DNA of 64,000 bases, taken from positions 1 to 64,000 of the forward strand of contig JBHJHJ010000022.1 of the NCBI GenBank assembly GCA_050330955.1, given 5' to 3'. Positions 7,279 to 16,123 of this stretch are shown here, in pieces. The first letter of the stretch is position 1. The number at the start of each line of letters is the position of its first letter. Source of the DNA: JBCCAG01 sp050330955. Lineage in GTDB: Bacteria; Cyanobacteriota; Cyanobacteriia; CAKZMO01. The position numbers and the translations under genes are program-made. The notes beneath the pieces were generated by a model, which saw nothing but the letters and a program-made list of their open reading frames with translations, ran no database searches and was not told where the DNA came from.

Positions 7279-9840
7279 ATGCGTATTCGGTTCCATCCTT
7301 TTATTCTGGCCTCTTTGACGGTTTCGGCTGTCGTCGGAGCCGATCCAGCTGTTCAGGCCCAGCCCCAGCCACCTCAATTGACCGCAGCGGCAGGTGAAAT
7401 CCTAGCCGATGGCCCTTTGAGCTCGGAGCTGCCCTCCATGGGGATGCCTCCAGGATACGTTTCGGCGATCGCTGCGCCTCTGTCGGTGCCTATTGTTGAG
7501 ATGAGTCCGGCTGAAATCAGTCCGGCTGAAATCAGTCCGGTCAAGACGCGTCCTGCTGGCGAAGCCTGGCGCCTGGCGAACCTAGCGCCGCCCATTCTAG
7601 CCCAGACTGAACCGGCCCAAACTGAGCCAGCCCAAATTGAATCCAACGAGCCGCTTGAAGTTGAGCAACCCCCCGCCCCCGACACAGACGAAGAATCCAT
7701 TCTGGAAGGTGAAGACACGACGATAGAAGTAGAGCCCCGGGAGGACGCCGATCCCCAAGATGTTTTTGACACCACTGAGCCCCGGGATCCGGCGATTGAA
7801 ATTGAGCTGGACGGCAGTGACCCGCTGGAGCAGATAGAAGAGACGTTTGACCCAGATGACGTCCCTGCGGACGAAGACGCGCCGGCAGCAGAAGAGCCCG
7901 AAGCCGATACGCCTGAGCCAGAGGATCAGCCTCGACTCCAGATTCCCAGCGACGAGGCAGAGATTGAAGTGAGGGTTCTGGTGGCTGAGGTGCAGATCAC
8001 TGGTCTAGACGGTCGCCCTGAGCTTGAGCAGGCTATAGAACAGCTGCGCGAGACTCAGCAGCTTCAAACCCAACCGGGCCGGACCACAACGCGATCGCAA
8101 CTCCAAAGTGATATCAACGCTATCTTCTCCACCGGCTTCTTTACCAACGTGCAGGCGGTTCCAGAGGACACACCGCTGGGAGTGCGCATTACCTTTGCCC
8201 TCGAACCTAACCCAATACTGCGGGAGGTGGACATCGTGGGCAGTGAGCTAGCCGATCAAGACGTTGCCCTAGCCTACACCCGGGAAGAAGTGGACGAAGA
8301 CGGCAACACCACGGAAGTTGAGGTCGAGCTTGAGATTGAGCAACTCGCCGACGCTATCTTTGAAAATCAGTATGGGACCACCCTTAACCTGCTCGACTTT
8401 CAAGAGGGCATCAACGAGCTTGGCGACGTCTACGAAAACAATGGCTACGTGCTGGCCCAGGTGCTAGATGCCCGCCAGGTCTCCGACAGCGGCGTGGCGG
8501 TGCTGGAAGTGGCCGAAGGCGTAATTGAGGATATTGAGGTCAAGTTCCTGGACGAAGATGGCCTGGATCGAGATGAGGACGGTGAACCCGTCGAGGGTAG
8601 GACCCGCGATTTCATCATTACCCGTGAGTTTGAAACCCAGCCGGGGGATGTCTTCAATCAGCAAGAGATTCAAGAAGACCTGCAGCAGGTGTTCGGGCTG
8701 GGCATTTTCGATGACGTGCGGGTCACCCTGGAGCCCGGTGATGACCCCCGCAACGTAGATGTAGTGGTCAATGTGATTGAGGGCCGCACGGGCTCGCTGG
8801 CGGCGGGTCTGGGCTTTAGCTCCTCCAGCGGCATATTTGGCAGCGTTAGCTATCAGCAGCAAAACCTCGGCGGCAACAATCAGCGTCTCGGGGCCGAGCT
8901 GCAGATCGGCGAGCGGGAGTTTCTGTTTGACGTGCGCTTCACCGACCCCTGGATTGCGGGGGACCCGTTCCGGACGTCCTACACGGTCAATGCCTTTAGC
9001 CGCCGATCCATTTCCCTCATCTTTGACGGTGGGGAAGACGATGTCGATCTGCCCAACGGCGATAGCCCCCGCGTCCAGCGGCTAGGCGGCGCTGTGAGCT
9101 TCAGTCGTCCCCTCAACGAATGGCTGGGATGGGATGACTGGCGCGCTTCCACTGGAGTCCAGTTTCAGCGCGTCTCCATTCGAGACTCTGACGGTGAGCT
9201 GGAGCCCGAAGACGAGTTTGGTAACGATCTCAGCTTTGACGGCGATGGCACCGATGACCTGTTTACCCTGCAGCTGGGGGCCGTGCGCGATCGCCGCAAT
9301 AATCCCCAGCAGCCCACCAGCGGTTCCCTCCTGAGGGTCGGCAGTGAGCAGTCCATTCCTATTGGGGATGGCAGCATCTTCTTCAACCGCCTGCGGGGCA
9401 GCTACAGCTTCTATTTGCCCGCTAGCCTAACTGACTTTACCGACGGTCCAGAGGCGTTTGCCTTTAACGTCCAAGCTGGGACCGTAATTGGGGATTTGCC
9501 CCCCTACGAGGCCTTCTCCTTGGGGGGAACCGATTCAGTGCGCGGCTTCGACGCTGGGGATTTGGCCGGTGGCCGCAGCTTCGTGCAGGCCACGGCGGAG
9601 TATCGCTTCCCCATCTTTTCCATTGTGGGCGGGGCACTGTTTGTCGACTTCGGCAGCGACCTGGGCACGGGGAGCGACGTGCCTGGGGAGCCTGCGGAAG
9701 TGCGCGATAAGCCAGGCACGGGCTTTGGCTATGGCCTTGGGGTGCGGGTAAATTCGCCTCTGGGTGCGATTCGAGTGGACTATGGCATTAACGACGACGG
9801 GGACGGACGCATCCACTTCGGCATTGGAGAGCGCTTCTAG
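7279..9840 (+). CDS. bamA: Omp85/BamA outer-membrane assembly protein
   Basis: This is 853 residues from the ATG at 7279. A GGAGAG ribosome-binding site at 7267-7272 supports this start over the in-frame GTG at 7261. Residues 1-28 are a signal peptide. Residues 75-225 form an acidic, Pro-rich linker that begins with tandem SPAEI repeats. Three POTRA domains follow (about 232-310, 311-413, 414-503), then the 16-strand barrel (about 505-853) with SLGGTDSVRGFDAGDLAGG and the C-terminal strand IHFGIGERF ending in an aromatic residue. It folds and inserts beta-barrel proteins in the outer membrane. The lipid A genes follow, a conserved cyanobacterial order. Confidence 0.93.
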   Translation: MRIRFHPFILASLTVSAVVGADPAVQAQPQPPQLTAAAGEILADGPLSSELPSMGMPPGYVSAIAAPLSVPIVEMSPAEISPAEISPVKTRPAGEAWRLANLAPPILAQTEPAQTEPAQIESNEPLEVEQPPAPDTDEESILEGEDTTIEVEPREDADPQDVFDTTEPRDPAIEIELDGSDPLEQIEETFDPDDVPADEDAPAAEEPEADTPEPEDQPRLQIPSDEAEIEVRVLVAEVQITGLDGRPELEQAIEQLRETQQLQTQPGRTTTRSQLQSDINAIFSTGFFTNVQAVPEDTPLGVRITFALEPNPILREVDIVGSELADQDVALAYTREEVDEDGNTTEVEVELEIEQLADAIFENQYGTTLNLLDFQEGINELGDVYENNGYVLAQVLDARQVSDSGVAVLEVAEGVIEDIEVKFLDEDGLDRDEDGEPVEGRTRDFIITREFETQPGDVFNQQEIQEDLQQVFGLGIFDDVRVTLEPGDDPRNVDVVVNVIEGRTGSLAAGLGFSSSSGIFGSVSYQQQNLGGNNQRLGAELQIGEREFLFDVRFTDPWIAGDPFRTSYTVNAFSRRSISLIFDGGEDDVDLPNGDSPRVQRLGGAVSFSRPLNEWLGWDDWRASTGVQFQRVSIRDSDGELEPEDEFGNDLSFDGDGTDDLFTLQLGAVRDRRNNPQQPTSGSLLRVGSEQSIPIGDGSIFFNRLRGSYSFYLPASLTDFTDGPEAFAFNVQAGTVIGDLPPYEAFSLGGTDSVRGFDAGDLAGGRSFVQATAEYRFPIFSIVGGALFVDFGSDLGTGSDVPGEPAEVRDKPGTGFGYGLGVRVNSPLGAIRVDYGINDDGDGRIHFGIGERF

Positions 9841-9941
9841 GTCCGCTTTTGAGGCCGTTCAAGGTTCAACCTCGGAACGTGATACAGTTCAAAGGCTGTG
9901 CTGCGCTTTAGATGCTGGGCTGTTTCATCAATTGAAATCAT

Positions 9942-10856
9942 ATGGAGACAACTGCCCTACAACCTGACAATTTATCTGCCCCTGACCCAGATACGGCAGA
10001 CCAGGGCGTTGGCCGCAGCACTCTAGCTGCTCCCGTGGAACAGACGGGCGTGGGCCTACATTCCGGCATTGAAAGTCGCGTTCGCATCTGCCCTGCCCCC
10101 CCCGCTAGCGGACGCGTTTTTGTTCGAGTAGATCAGCCTGACTCCCCCGAGATTCCAGCTCGAGTGGACTTCGTTATTGGAACGCAGCTCTCCACAGAGC
10201 TTGGGATTGGGAAGGCCACCGTGCGCACGGTGGAGCATCTTCTAGCTGCCCTAGTCGGCATGGGGATCGAGGATGCCCGCATCGAAATCGACGGCCCGGA
10301 GGTTCCGCTCTTAGACGGTTCTGCCCGTCTCTGGGCTGAGGCGATCGCCTCAGCAGGGCGAGTGCAGCAAGGCGAGCAGACCAAGCAGGCCGGCTGGTCC
10401 CTAGACCACCCGGTCCACCTCCAAGACGGCGAAGCCTGGCTGGCGGCATTTCCCGCCCCCCAGCGCCGCTTCACCTACGGTATCGACTTCGCGGTGCCCG
10501 CCATTGGCAACCAGTGGCACAGCTGGAGCCCGGATCAAGAGCCGTTTGAGCAGGCGATCGCCCCCGCCCGCACCTTTGCCCTTGCCCACCAAGTTGAGCA
10601 ACTGCGGCAGCACGGTCTCATCCGGGGAGGAAGTCTGGACAATGCCCTGGTGTGCGACGAGACAGGCTGGCTAAACCCGCCCCTGAGGTTTTCAAATGAA
10701 CCAGCGCGTCATAAACTTTTAGACTTAGTGGGAGACATGAGCCTGATTGGCGCACTGCCTCGGGCGCACGTCATTGCCTACAGAGCCAGCCACAGGCTGC
10801 ATGTCCAATTTGCGCAACAGCTTGCGGTCAGCGCCGCTTGTTTCAGTGCGCGGTAG
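9942..10856 (+). CDS. lpxC: UDP-3-O-acyl-N-acetylglucosamine deacetylase
   Basis: The 304-residue protein carries the LpxC motifs. TGVGLHSG is at 35-42 and VRTVEHLLAAL at 94-104, with catalytic Glu98 and zinc ligand His99. VPLLDGSA is at 121-128, GGSLDNALV at 229-237, and RHKLLDLVGD at 256-265 gives ligands His257 and Asp261. His284 matches the general acid. It performs the committed step of lipid A synthesis, releasing acetate from UDP-3-O-acyl-GlcNAc. It sits 101 bp after bamA and 40 bp before fabZ. All active-site residues are intact. Confidence 0.95.
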   Translation: METTALQPDNLSAPDPDTADQGVGRSTLAAPVEQTGVGLHSGIESRVRICPAPPASGRVFVRVDQPDSPEIPARVDFVIGTQLSTELGIGKATVRTVEHLLAALVGMGIEDARIEIDGPEVPLLDGSARLWAEAIASAGRVQQGEQTKQAGWSLDHPVHLQDGEAWLAAFPAPQRRFTYGIDFAVPAIGNQWHSWSPDQEPFEQAIAPARTFALAHQVEQLRQHGLIRGGSLDNALVCDETGWLNPPLRFSNEPARHKLLDLVGDMSLIGALPRAHVIAYRASHRLHVQFAQQLAVSAACFSAR

Positions 10857-10896
10857 AACACCGCTGTATAACATATCGTTTTAATTCCCTAAATCT

Positions 10897-11445
10897 ATGT
10901 CTACACTGACCGACGCTCACGCATCTGCAAATCAGCTCGACCACGTCCAGAAGGATGAGGCTCGGTCCGACAATACTCAGTCTAAGGCGGCTCAGCAAGA
11001 CTGCTCCAGGCAGCCCATTTTAACGATCGAGGAAATCCAAAAGCTGCTGCCCCATCGCTACCCCTTTTCACTCGTCGACCGGATCATTGACTACATCCCC
11101 GGCGAGCGAGCGGTCGGTCTCAAGAATGTCACCTTCAATGAGCCTCACTTCCAGGGCCATTTTCCGGGGCGGCCCATCATGCCAGGGGTGCTTATCATTG
11201 AGGCAATGGCGCAGGTGGGGGGCATCGTTCTGACGCAGCTGCCCGATGTGCCGGAAGGGCTGCTGATGTTTGCGGGCATTGATAAGGTTCGTTTTCGTCG
11301 CCCGGTGGTTCCCGGCGATCAGCTGCTGATGACGGTGGATCTGCTTTCTGTAAAGCGGCGACGCTTTGGCAAGATGCAGGGGAAAGCCACGGTTGAGGGC
11401 CAGCTGGCGGCAGAGGGAGAATTGATGTTTTCGCTGGTTTACTGA
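10897..11445 (+). CDS. fabZ: 3-hydroxyacyl-ACP dehydratase
   Basis: This hot-dog-fold enzyme has 182 residues. LLPHRYPFSLVDRI (50-63) and HFQGHFPGRPIMPGVLIIEA (84-103) contain the catalytic His88 and Glu102. It dehydrates 3-hydroxyacyl-ACP in fatty acid elongation, using the same 3-hydroxyacyl-ACP pool that LpxA and LpxD use for lipid A. Its place between lpxC and lpxA is the usual one. The first 38 residues are a hydrophilic extension beyond the roughly 145-residue core, rich in Asp, Gln and Ser and probably disordered. Confidence 0.95.
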   Translation: MSTLTDAHASANQLDHVQKDEARSDNTQSKAAQQDCSRQPILTIEEIQKLLPHRYPFSLVDRIIDYIPGERAVGLKNVTFNEPHFQGHFPGRPIMPGVLIIEAMAQVGGIVLTQLPDVPEGLLMFAGIDKVRFRRPVVPGDQLLMTVDLLSVKRRRFGKMQGKATVEGQLAAEGELMFSLVY

Positions 11446-11496
11446 TCCGCGTACTGGTTTAACTACGTTGGCGTTACTGCTGCTGGAGCTAGAGTC

Positions 11497-12321
11497 TTGA
11501 CCGCCTTGATCCACTCTACTGCCGTGATTCACCCTGGAGCACAGCTCCATCCGACGGTGCGGGTGGGTCCCTATGCAGTTATTGGAGAGCACGTCAAAAT
11601 CGGCGCGGGCACGATGGTCGGGGCCCACGTCGTGATTGACGGCTGCACCGAGGTGGGCGATCGCAACGAGATTTTTCCGGGAGCTGCTATCGGGCTAGAG
11701 CCCCAGGATCTTAAATACGACGGCTCCATCAGCCTGGTTAAAATTGGCCACGAAAACCGCATTCGCGAATACGTCACCATCAACCGAGCCACCCAGTCTG
11801 GGGAGGCCACGGTGATTGGTGACGGCAACTTGCTGATGGCCTACGTCCACGTTGCCCACAACTGCCTGCTGGAAAACCACGTCGTGATTGCCAACGCCGT
11901 CTCCCTGGCGGGGCATGTCCACATCGAATCTAGGGCAGTCATCGGCGGCATGACCGGCATTCACCAGTTCGTTCAGGTGGGCCAGTTAGCCATGGTGGGG
12001 GGAATGGCCCGGGTGGACCGCGACGTGCCCCCGTTCATGCTAGTGGAGGGCAATCCCTGCCGCATTCGGGCCCTGAACCAGGTGGGGCTGCGCCGCGCTG
12101 GCCTAACCCAGGGCGACGCAGGGCACTTCCAGGGCCTCAAGCAAGCCTATCGCCTCCTCTACCGCTCGAACTTCACCTTTGAGGAAGCCGTAGAGCAGCT
12201 CACTGGGCTGGAGGGCTACGAAGCGAGTTCGGTGCTTCAGCACCTCCATCAATTTTTAGTTCTCAGCCGGGACGAAAGGCGCCGAGGGCTGACACCGGGC
12301 CGCACAGGGGGACCCCAGTAG
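11497..12321 (+). CDS. lpxA: UDP-N-acetylglucosamine acyltransferase
   Basis: This 274-residue left-handed beta-helix protein has hexapeptide repeats (IHPGAQLHPTVRVGPYAVIG, VKIGAGTMVGAHVVIDG). The active-site region is VAHNCLLENHVVIANAVSLA, with the catalytic His in VAHNC, followed by GGMTGIHQFVQVG. It adds the 3-hydroxyacyl chain to UDP-GlcNAc, the first lipid A step, in the cytoplasm. The start is a TTG at 11497 preceded by CTGGAG at a suitable distance; no better ATG exists in frame. It lies 51 bp after fabZ and 16 bp before lpxB. Confidence 0.94.
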   Translation: MTALIHSTAVIHPGAQLHPTVRVGPYAVIGEHVKIGAGTMVGAHVVIDGCTEVGDRNEIFPGAAIGLEPQDLKYDGSISLVKIGHENRIREYVTINRATQSGEATVIGDGNLLMAYVHVAHNCLLENHVVIANAVSLAGHVHIESRAVIGGMTGIHQFVQVGQLAMVGGMARVDRDVPPFMLVEGNPCRIRALNQVGLRRAGLTQGDAGHFQGLKQAYRLLYRSNFTFEEAVEQLTGLEGYEASSVLQHLHQFLVLSRDERRRGLTPGRTGGPQ

Positions 12322-12337
12322 AGGCTCATATCGCGCC

Positions 12338-13552
12338 ATGACTTACTCGCCACAAGGTTACTCGCCACAGCATCCTTACCAACAGCGCCCGTCGAAGCGA
12401 ATTCTGATCAGCACAGGAGAGGTCTCTGGAGATCTCCAGGGGGCGCTGCTCATTGAGGCGTTGAAGCGCCAGGCAGCAGTGTCAGACCTCAAACTAGAAA
12501 TCGTAGCCCTGGGGGGCGATCGCATGGCCCAGGCGGGGGCTTCCCTGCTGGCCCACACCAGTGGCATTGGTTCGGTGGGGCTGGTGGAGTCCTTGCCTTT
12601 TGTGCTGCCTACGCTGCAGATTCAGCGGCGGGTTAAGCGTTACCTGAGCCAGCACGCGGTGGACGCTGTAGTGCTGCTGGACTATATGGGGCCTAACCTC
12701 AAGCTGGGGACCTATCTCAAGCGGTCTCAGCCTGCCCTACCCCTGATTTACTACATCGCGCCTCAGGAGTGGGTTTGGTCTATCGGCTCAGGCAACACGG
12801 CAAAATTGGTCAAAGCCACCGACCGGCTGCTGGCTATTTTCCCAGAAGAGGCCCGCTACTACCGCAGCCACGGCGCCGATGTCACCTGGGTGGGGCACCC
12901 TATTGTCGATCACGTCCTAAACTACCCCTCCCGCAGCCAGGCCCGGCGGCAGCTTGGGCTGCCAGAAGACGCGCGGGCGATCGCCTTGCTGCCCGCCTCT
13001 CGCCGCCAAGAGCTCACCTATTTAGCCCCCGTAATTTTTGAGACGGCGGCTCGGCTGCAGGCCGCTCAGAGCGACTTGACCTTTTGGGTGCCCCTGTCCC
13101 TGGCCCGCTATCGCCCCCAGCTCGAAGCCATGATTGACCGCTACGGTCTGCAGGCGACCCGAGTGGAGCACCAGCCCCAGGTGGTGATTGCCGCTGCGGA
13201 CCTGGCCATCTGCAAGTCCGGCACGGTGAACCTGGAGACGGCGCTGATGGATGTGCCGCAGCTCGTGCTCTACCGCGTCAACCCCCTTACCTTCTGGGTG
13301 GCCCGCCACCTGCTCAGGTTCTCGATTCCCTTTATGTCTCCGGCTAATCTGGCACTGATGGAGCCCATCGTGCCTGAGTTCTTGCAGGGTGATGCGACGG
13401 CGGACAAGCTCACCGCTGCCGCTCTGGACCTGCTGCAAAATGACGCACACCGGCAGCGGATGCGTCAGGACTATGGGCGGATGCGTCAGGCTTTAGGCGA
13501 ACCTGGGGCCTGCGATCGCGCCGCTGCTGCAATTTTGGCCTACATGACGTAG
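12338..13552 (+). CDS. lpxB: Lipid-A-disaccharide synthase
   Basis: The 404-residue GT-B glycosyltransferase opens with ILISTGEVSGDLQGALLIEA (21-40). Further family motifs are YYIAPQEWVW, VGHPIVDHV, IALLPASRRQEL and CKSGTVNLETAL. It joins 2,3-diacyl-GlcN-1-P and UDP-diacyl-GlcN to form the lipid A disaccharide at the inner membrane. It lies 16 bp after lpxA, so the genes are almost certainly in one operon. Together with lpxC, fabZ and lpxA it implies that this organism makes a lipid A, although lpxD is not in the window. Confidence 0.94.
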   Translation: MTYSPQGYSPQHPYQQRPSKRILISTGEVSGDLQGALLIEALKRQAAVSDLKLEIVALGGDRMAQAGASLLAHTSGIGSVGLVESLPFVLPTLQIQRRVKRYLSQHAVDAVVLLDYMGPNLKLGTYLKRSQPALPLIYYIAPQEWVWSIGSGNTAKLVKATDRLLAIFPEEARYYRSHGADVTWVGHPIVDHVLNYPSRSQARRQLGLPEDARAIALLPASRRQELTYLAPVIFETAARLQAAQSDLTFWVPLSLARYRPQLEAMIDRYGLQATRVEHQPQVVIAAADLAICKSGTVNLETALMDVPQLVLYRVNPLTFWVARHLLRFSIPFMSPANLALMEPIVPEFLQGDATADKLTAAALDLLQNDAHRQRMRQDYGRMRQALGEPGACDRAAAAILAYMT

Positions 13553-13583
13553 GCCGCTGTAGCCTCCGTGCTACCTTATTCCC

Positions 13584-14318
13584 ATGAACGTACACCAGTC
13601 GACTATCTCCCAGCACATCCCGGTTAAACTACTCCGCGTTGACAGCGCCGCTGCTCTGCCTCAAGCACTAGACGCCGCGGGGCTTGAGCGATCGCGGCCT
13701 ACCCTCGTTATCATTGGGGGCGCGAGCAAGCTCAGGGATGCCGATTTTGCCAAAGTCGAGCGGCTGTTTGTTGAGGTCCTTACCCCTCTGGCTGAGGCGA
13801 AACGGCTCAACGTGGTTGACGGCGGCACCGACGCCGGAGTTATGCGGCTCATTGGCCAAGCACGGGCGGCTGCAAACGGCACCTTTCCCCTCATTGGGGT
13901 GGCTCCCGTCGGCCTTGTCGACCTGCCAGAATATCGATCTAACGGGGCGATGTCAGCGGATGTCAGCCCCTTGGAGCCCCACCATACCCACTGTCTGCTA
14001 GTGCCGGGGCACGATTGGGGCGATGAATCTGCCTGGATTGCATTGGTGGCGACCCATCTAGCCGGAACCGCCGGATCTGCAGCGGTGTTGATTAATGGGG
14101 GAGAAATCACCTGGAAGGACGCTGCTGCTAACGCGCTAGCCGGGCGAGATATTGTGGTCGTGGCTGGGAGTGGCCGCACGGCAGATCTAATTGCAGCCGC
14201 CCACGGTGGCTCTCCATCTGACCCGCGAGCCGCATCTTTGCTCGCCTCAAATCACATCCAGATCATCGACTTAGCCTACCCCCAGCAGCTTGAAGCGGCG
14301 CTGAGTGCGCTGCTTTAA
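13584..14318 (+). CDS. SLOG/LSDAT-like Rossmann protein, putative nucleotide-ligand binding
   Basis: The 244-residue protein has a central stretch LVIIGGASKL (41-50), NVVDGGTDAGVMRLIGQA (80-97), LIGVAPVGLVD and PLEPHHTHCLLVPG, then VLINGGEITWKDA. The glycine-rich loops and order resemble the SLOG superfamily, specifically the prokaryotic LSDAT domain related to the N-terminus of TRPM channels. Such domains are proposed to bind or cleave nucleotide-derived ligands. Here it stands alone with no membrane segment. It starts 31 bp after lpxB and is probably the last gene of the lipid A operon. The function is unknown and the family call rests on motif memory. Confidence 0.6.
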   Translation: MNVHQSTISQHIPVKLLRVDSAAALPQALDAAGLERSRPTLVIIGGASKLRDADFAKVERLFVEVLTPLAEAKRLNVVDGGTDAGVMRLIGQARAAANGTFPLIGVAPVGLVDLPEYRSNGAMSADVSPLEPHHTHCLLVPGHDWGDESAWIALVATHLAGTAGSAAVLINGGEITWKDAAANALAGRDIVVVAGSGRTADLIAAAHGGSPSDPRAASLLASNHIQIIDLAYPQQLEAALSALL

Positions 14319-14337
14319 AACTCTCCAAAAGAAGATT

Positions 14338-14685
14338 TCAAGAGTCCGGTTTCTGACGGCTTTCTCTCAGGCGCTGACCTGCCTCAAACTCTTCGCTCGC
14401 CCGCGTGAACGTCATCTTAAAGTCTTGCCACACGTCTTCCATACCCGCTTGCAAATCCTCTAGCAGGGTGTCGTCTGTTTCGTTAAGCTGTTCAAGCTTA
14501 AGCTCGACGGCTTTGCGTTTGACGTGAAGCGCATCCAAATAACTCTGGTACGTTGAGGCCTCTTCTAAGTCCTCAGCGCTAAGCTGGGCGATTTGCTGCG
14601 TGAGCAATTCAATCTTTTGGTCAAACTGGAGCAGATCAGCCCGGAGGAGATCGGGGTGTCGATCAGACGCTGAGCTATCTTTCAT
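14338..14685 (-). CDS. Small coiled-coil protein, unknown function
   Basis: The 115-residue protein is strongly charged and helical. Residues 15-105 show heptad-like spacing (IELLTQQIAQLSAEDLEEAS, HVKRKAVELKLEQLNETDD), and the C-terminus is DVWQDFKMTFTRASEEFEAG. No signal peptide or membrane segment is visible. It resembles the short helical proteins of cyanobacteria annotated as the sll1863 stress-response family, but I cannot confirm this. It converges on the SLOG-like gene with 19 bp between the stop codons. Confidence 0.65.
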   Translation of the reverse strand: MKDSSASDRHPDLLRADLLQFDQKIELLTQQIAQLSAEDLEEASTYQSYLDALHVKRKAVELKLEQLNETDDTLLEDLQAGMEDVWQDFKMTFTRASEEFEAGQRLRESRQKPDS

Positions 14686-14789
14686 AGGGAGCCGCCTGTA
14701 TAACGGTAAAGTTTGGGCAGAGCCAAAGCGATATGGAGCGATCGCAAACTCCGGCAGGCTGGGGCTTCCATGGGGCGTGAATAACCAGC

Positions 14790-15002
14790 TTACTGAGCCT
14801 CATCCAAGACATCATCCACCACTTCGGAAAAGGTCGCAACATCCACCCCCATGGACTCGCAGGCCTCTTTCAAAGCCTGCTCGAAACGACTGACATCCTC
14901 TCCATATCCACAGCTTGTCGCTGCCGCGGCCACGCCGCGTCTGGCGTTAGCCCTTGCGCACGACACCAGCTCTGGACCTGTTAAGGGTTGTGATGCGGAC
15001 AT
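14790..15002 (-). CDS. Small hypothetical protein
   Basis: This 70-residue protein starts MSASQPLTGPELVSCARANA and ends FSEVVDDVLDEAQ. It is acidic at the C-terminus and probably all-helical, with two Cys residues at 15 and 31 in the full frame. The start is an ATG at 15002. I do not recognise a family, although it looks like a genuine short cyanobacterial gene. It is on the same strand as the coiled-coil gene 104 bp downstream. Confidence 0.5.
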   Translation of the reverse strand: MSASQPLTGPELVSCARANARRGVAAAATSCGYGEDVSRFEQALKEACESMGVDVATFSEVVDDVLDEAQ

Positions 15003-15108
15003 TTGATTCCTTAAAAGCGTAAATTTAGGCGTTTTGACAGCCGCCCGTGTAGGCGTTCTGAACCGCTAGCTAATAGCATAGCAGCGAATTAAGCCCCAGT
15101 GTGCTCGG

Positions 15109-15151
15109 GCAATAAGCGCGATTATGCAATAAGCGTAATTATGCAATAAAC
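15109..15151. repeat. Tandem 17-bp repeat at the 3' end of the EamA gene
   Basis: Two full units starting GCAATAAGCG and ending ATTAT (15109-15125, 15126-15142) are followed by a partial third (GCAATAAAC). The stop codon of the EamA gene lies inside the second unit, so repeat expansion could alter or displace the C-terminus. Confidence 0.8.
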
Positions 15152-16083
15152 AATAGACAAACGCCGACCAGGGCTGTAATCGCCCCCAGAATAGCCCTAG
15201 AGCTGACGCGATCGCCCAGCAGCAGGGCAATAGGAATCACAAACAGCGGACTGGTGGCACCAATGGCCTGAGCAACGCCCGTCGCGGTATATTTAAGCGC
15301 CGTCTGCTGCAGCCAGATGGCCAGAAACGTGCTAGCAAACGCCGTCGCGATAACTATCACAATTAATCGGGGCGATCGCAGAGCCTTAAACCTGCCGGGC
15401 TGGGGGCGCGCCCCTAGCCAAAGCGTGAGCACAGCGCAGCCCCCTACCAGGCGAATCAAGCTGCTCCAAAGGGGCGGAACGGCGGTGTCTGCTAGGGCCG
15501 CCCGTGAGAGAACCGCTCCGCTGGCCTGGGCTAGGGCCGCCAAGCTGCCGAATCCGATGCCGCGCAGCAGCAGGAATTTCGCGACATCGTTCTCTGGAGG
15601 TCTGGACGTCTGCAGGTCTGGGGCGATCGCAGCAGCAGTAACCTGAGGCGGCGTGCGCTCAACCACAACCCAAGCGACCCCGCTGACGGTCAGCAGAATG
15701 CCCCAGTAGGCCAAGGTTGGCAGTCGCTCCCCCAAAGCCAGCCAAGCAATTAGGGCCGCCAGCGGTGGGGCAAGGGCCTCTAGCAATAGACCCCGCCGCG
15801 CCCCGAGGCAGTTCAGACTCTCAAAAAAGGCGGTATCACCCAGGCCGATGCCGACGGCGCCACTAAGGGCTAGCAGCCCTACTGAGGGCCAATTCAGGTC
15901 GGGCGATTGCCGCCCCGCTAGGGTCACGAGGGTAAAGCCAATGGCGGCTAGGCCTTTGAGCAGGTTAAGGGGCAGTGGGGGAATTTGCTGCCCTATGCCT
16001 GCGTAGACCGTGGAAGTTAGGGCCCAGATTAGGGCGGCAAAGAGGGCGGCCAGCTCGCCACGAATTGAAATGATGCTATCCAT
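15139..16083 (-). CDS. EamA/DMT-family transporter
   Basis: The ATG at 16083 gives 314 residues; an upstream TTG start at 16107 is possible. It has about ten hydrophobic segments in two EamA halves. The first begins ELAALFAALIWALTSTVYAG; the second begins near ALAQASGAVLSRAALADTAV. The repeated AxxWA-type helix starts and the loop VGIGLGDTAFFESLNCLGAR are typical of drug/metabolite transporters. The substrate is unknown. It follows the carotenoid-isomerase-like gene by about 40 bp on the same strand. Confidence 0.85.
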   Translation of the reverse strand: MDSIISIRGELAALFAALIWALTSTVYAGIGQQIPPLPLNLLKGLAAIGFTLVTLAGRQSPDLNWPSVGLLALSGAVGIGLGDTAFFESLNCLGARRGLLLEALAPPLAALIAWLALGERLPTLAYWGILLTVSGVAWVVVERTPPQVTAAAIAPDLQTSRPPENDVAKFLLLRGIGFGSLAALAQASGAVLSRAALADTAVPPLWSSLIRLVGGCAVLTLWLGARPQPGRFKALRSPRLIVIVIATAFASTFLAIWLQQTALKYTATGVAQAIGATSPLFVIPIALLLGDRVSSRAILGAITALVGVCLLFIA

Positions 16084-16123
16084 GTGGGTCACGCTAGCAT
16101 GACCCAAGCCATATCAACCTACA

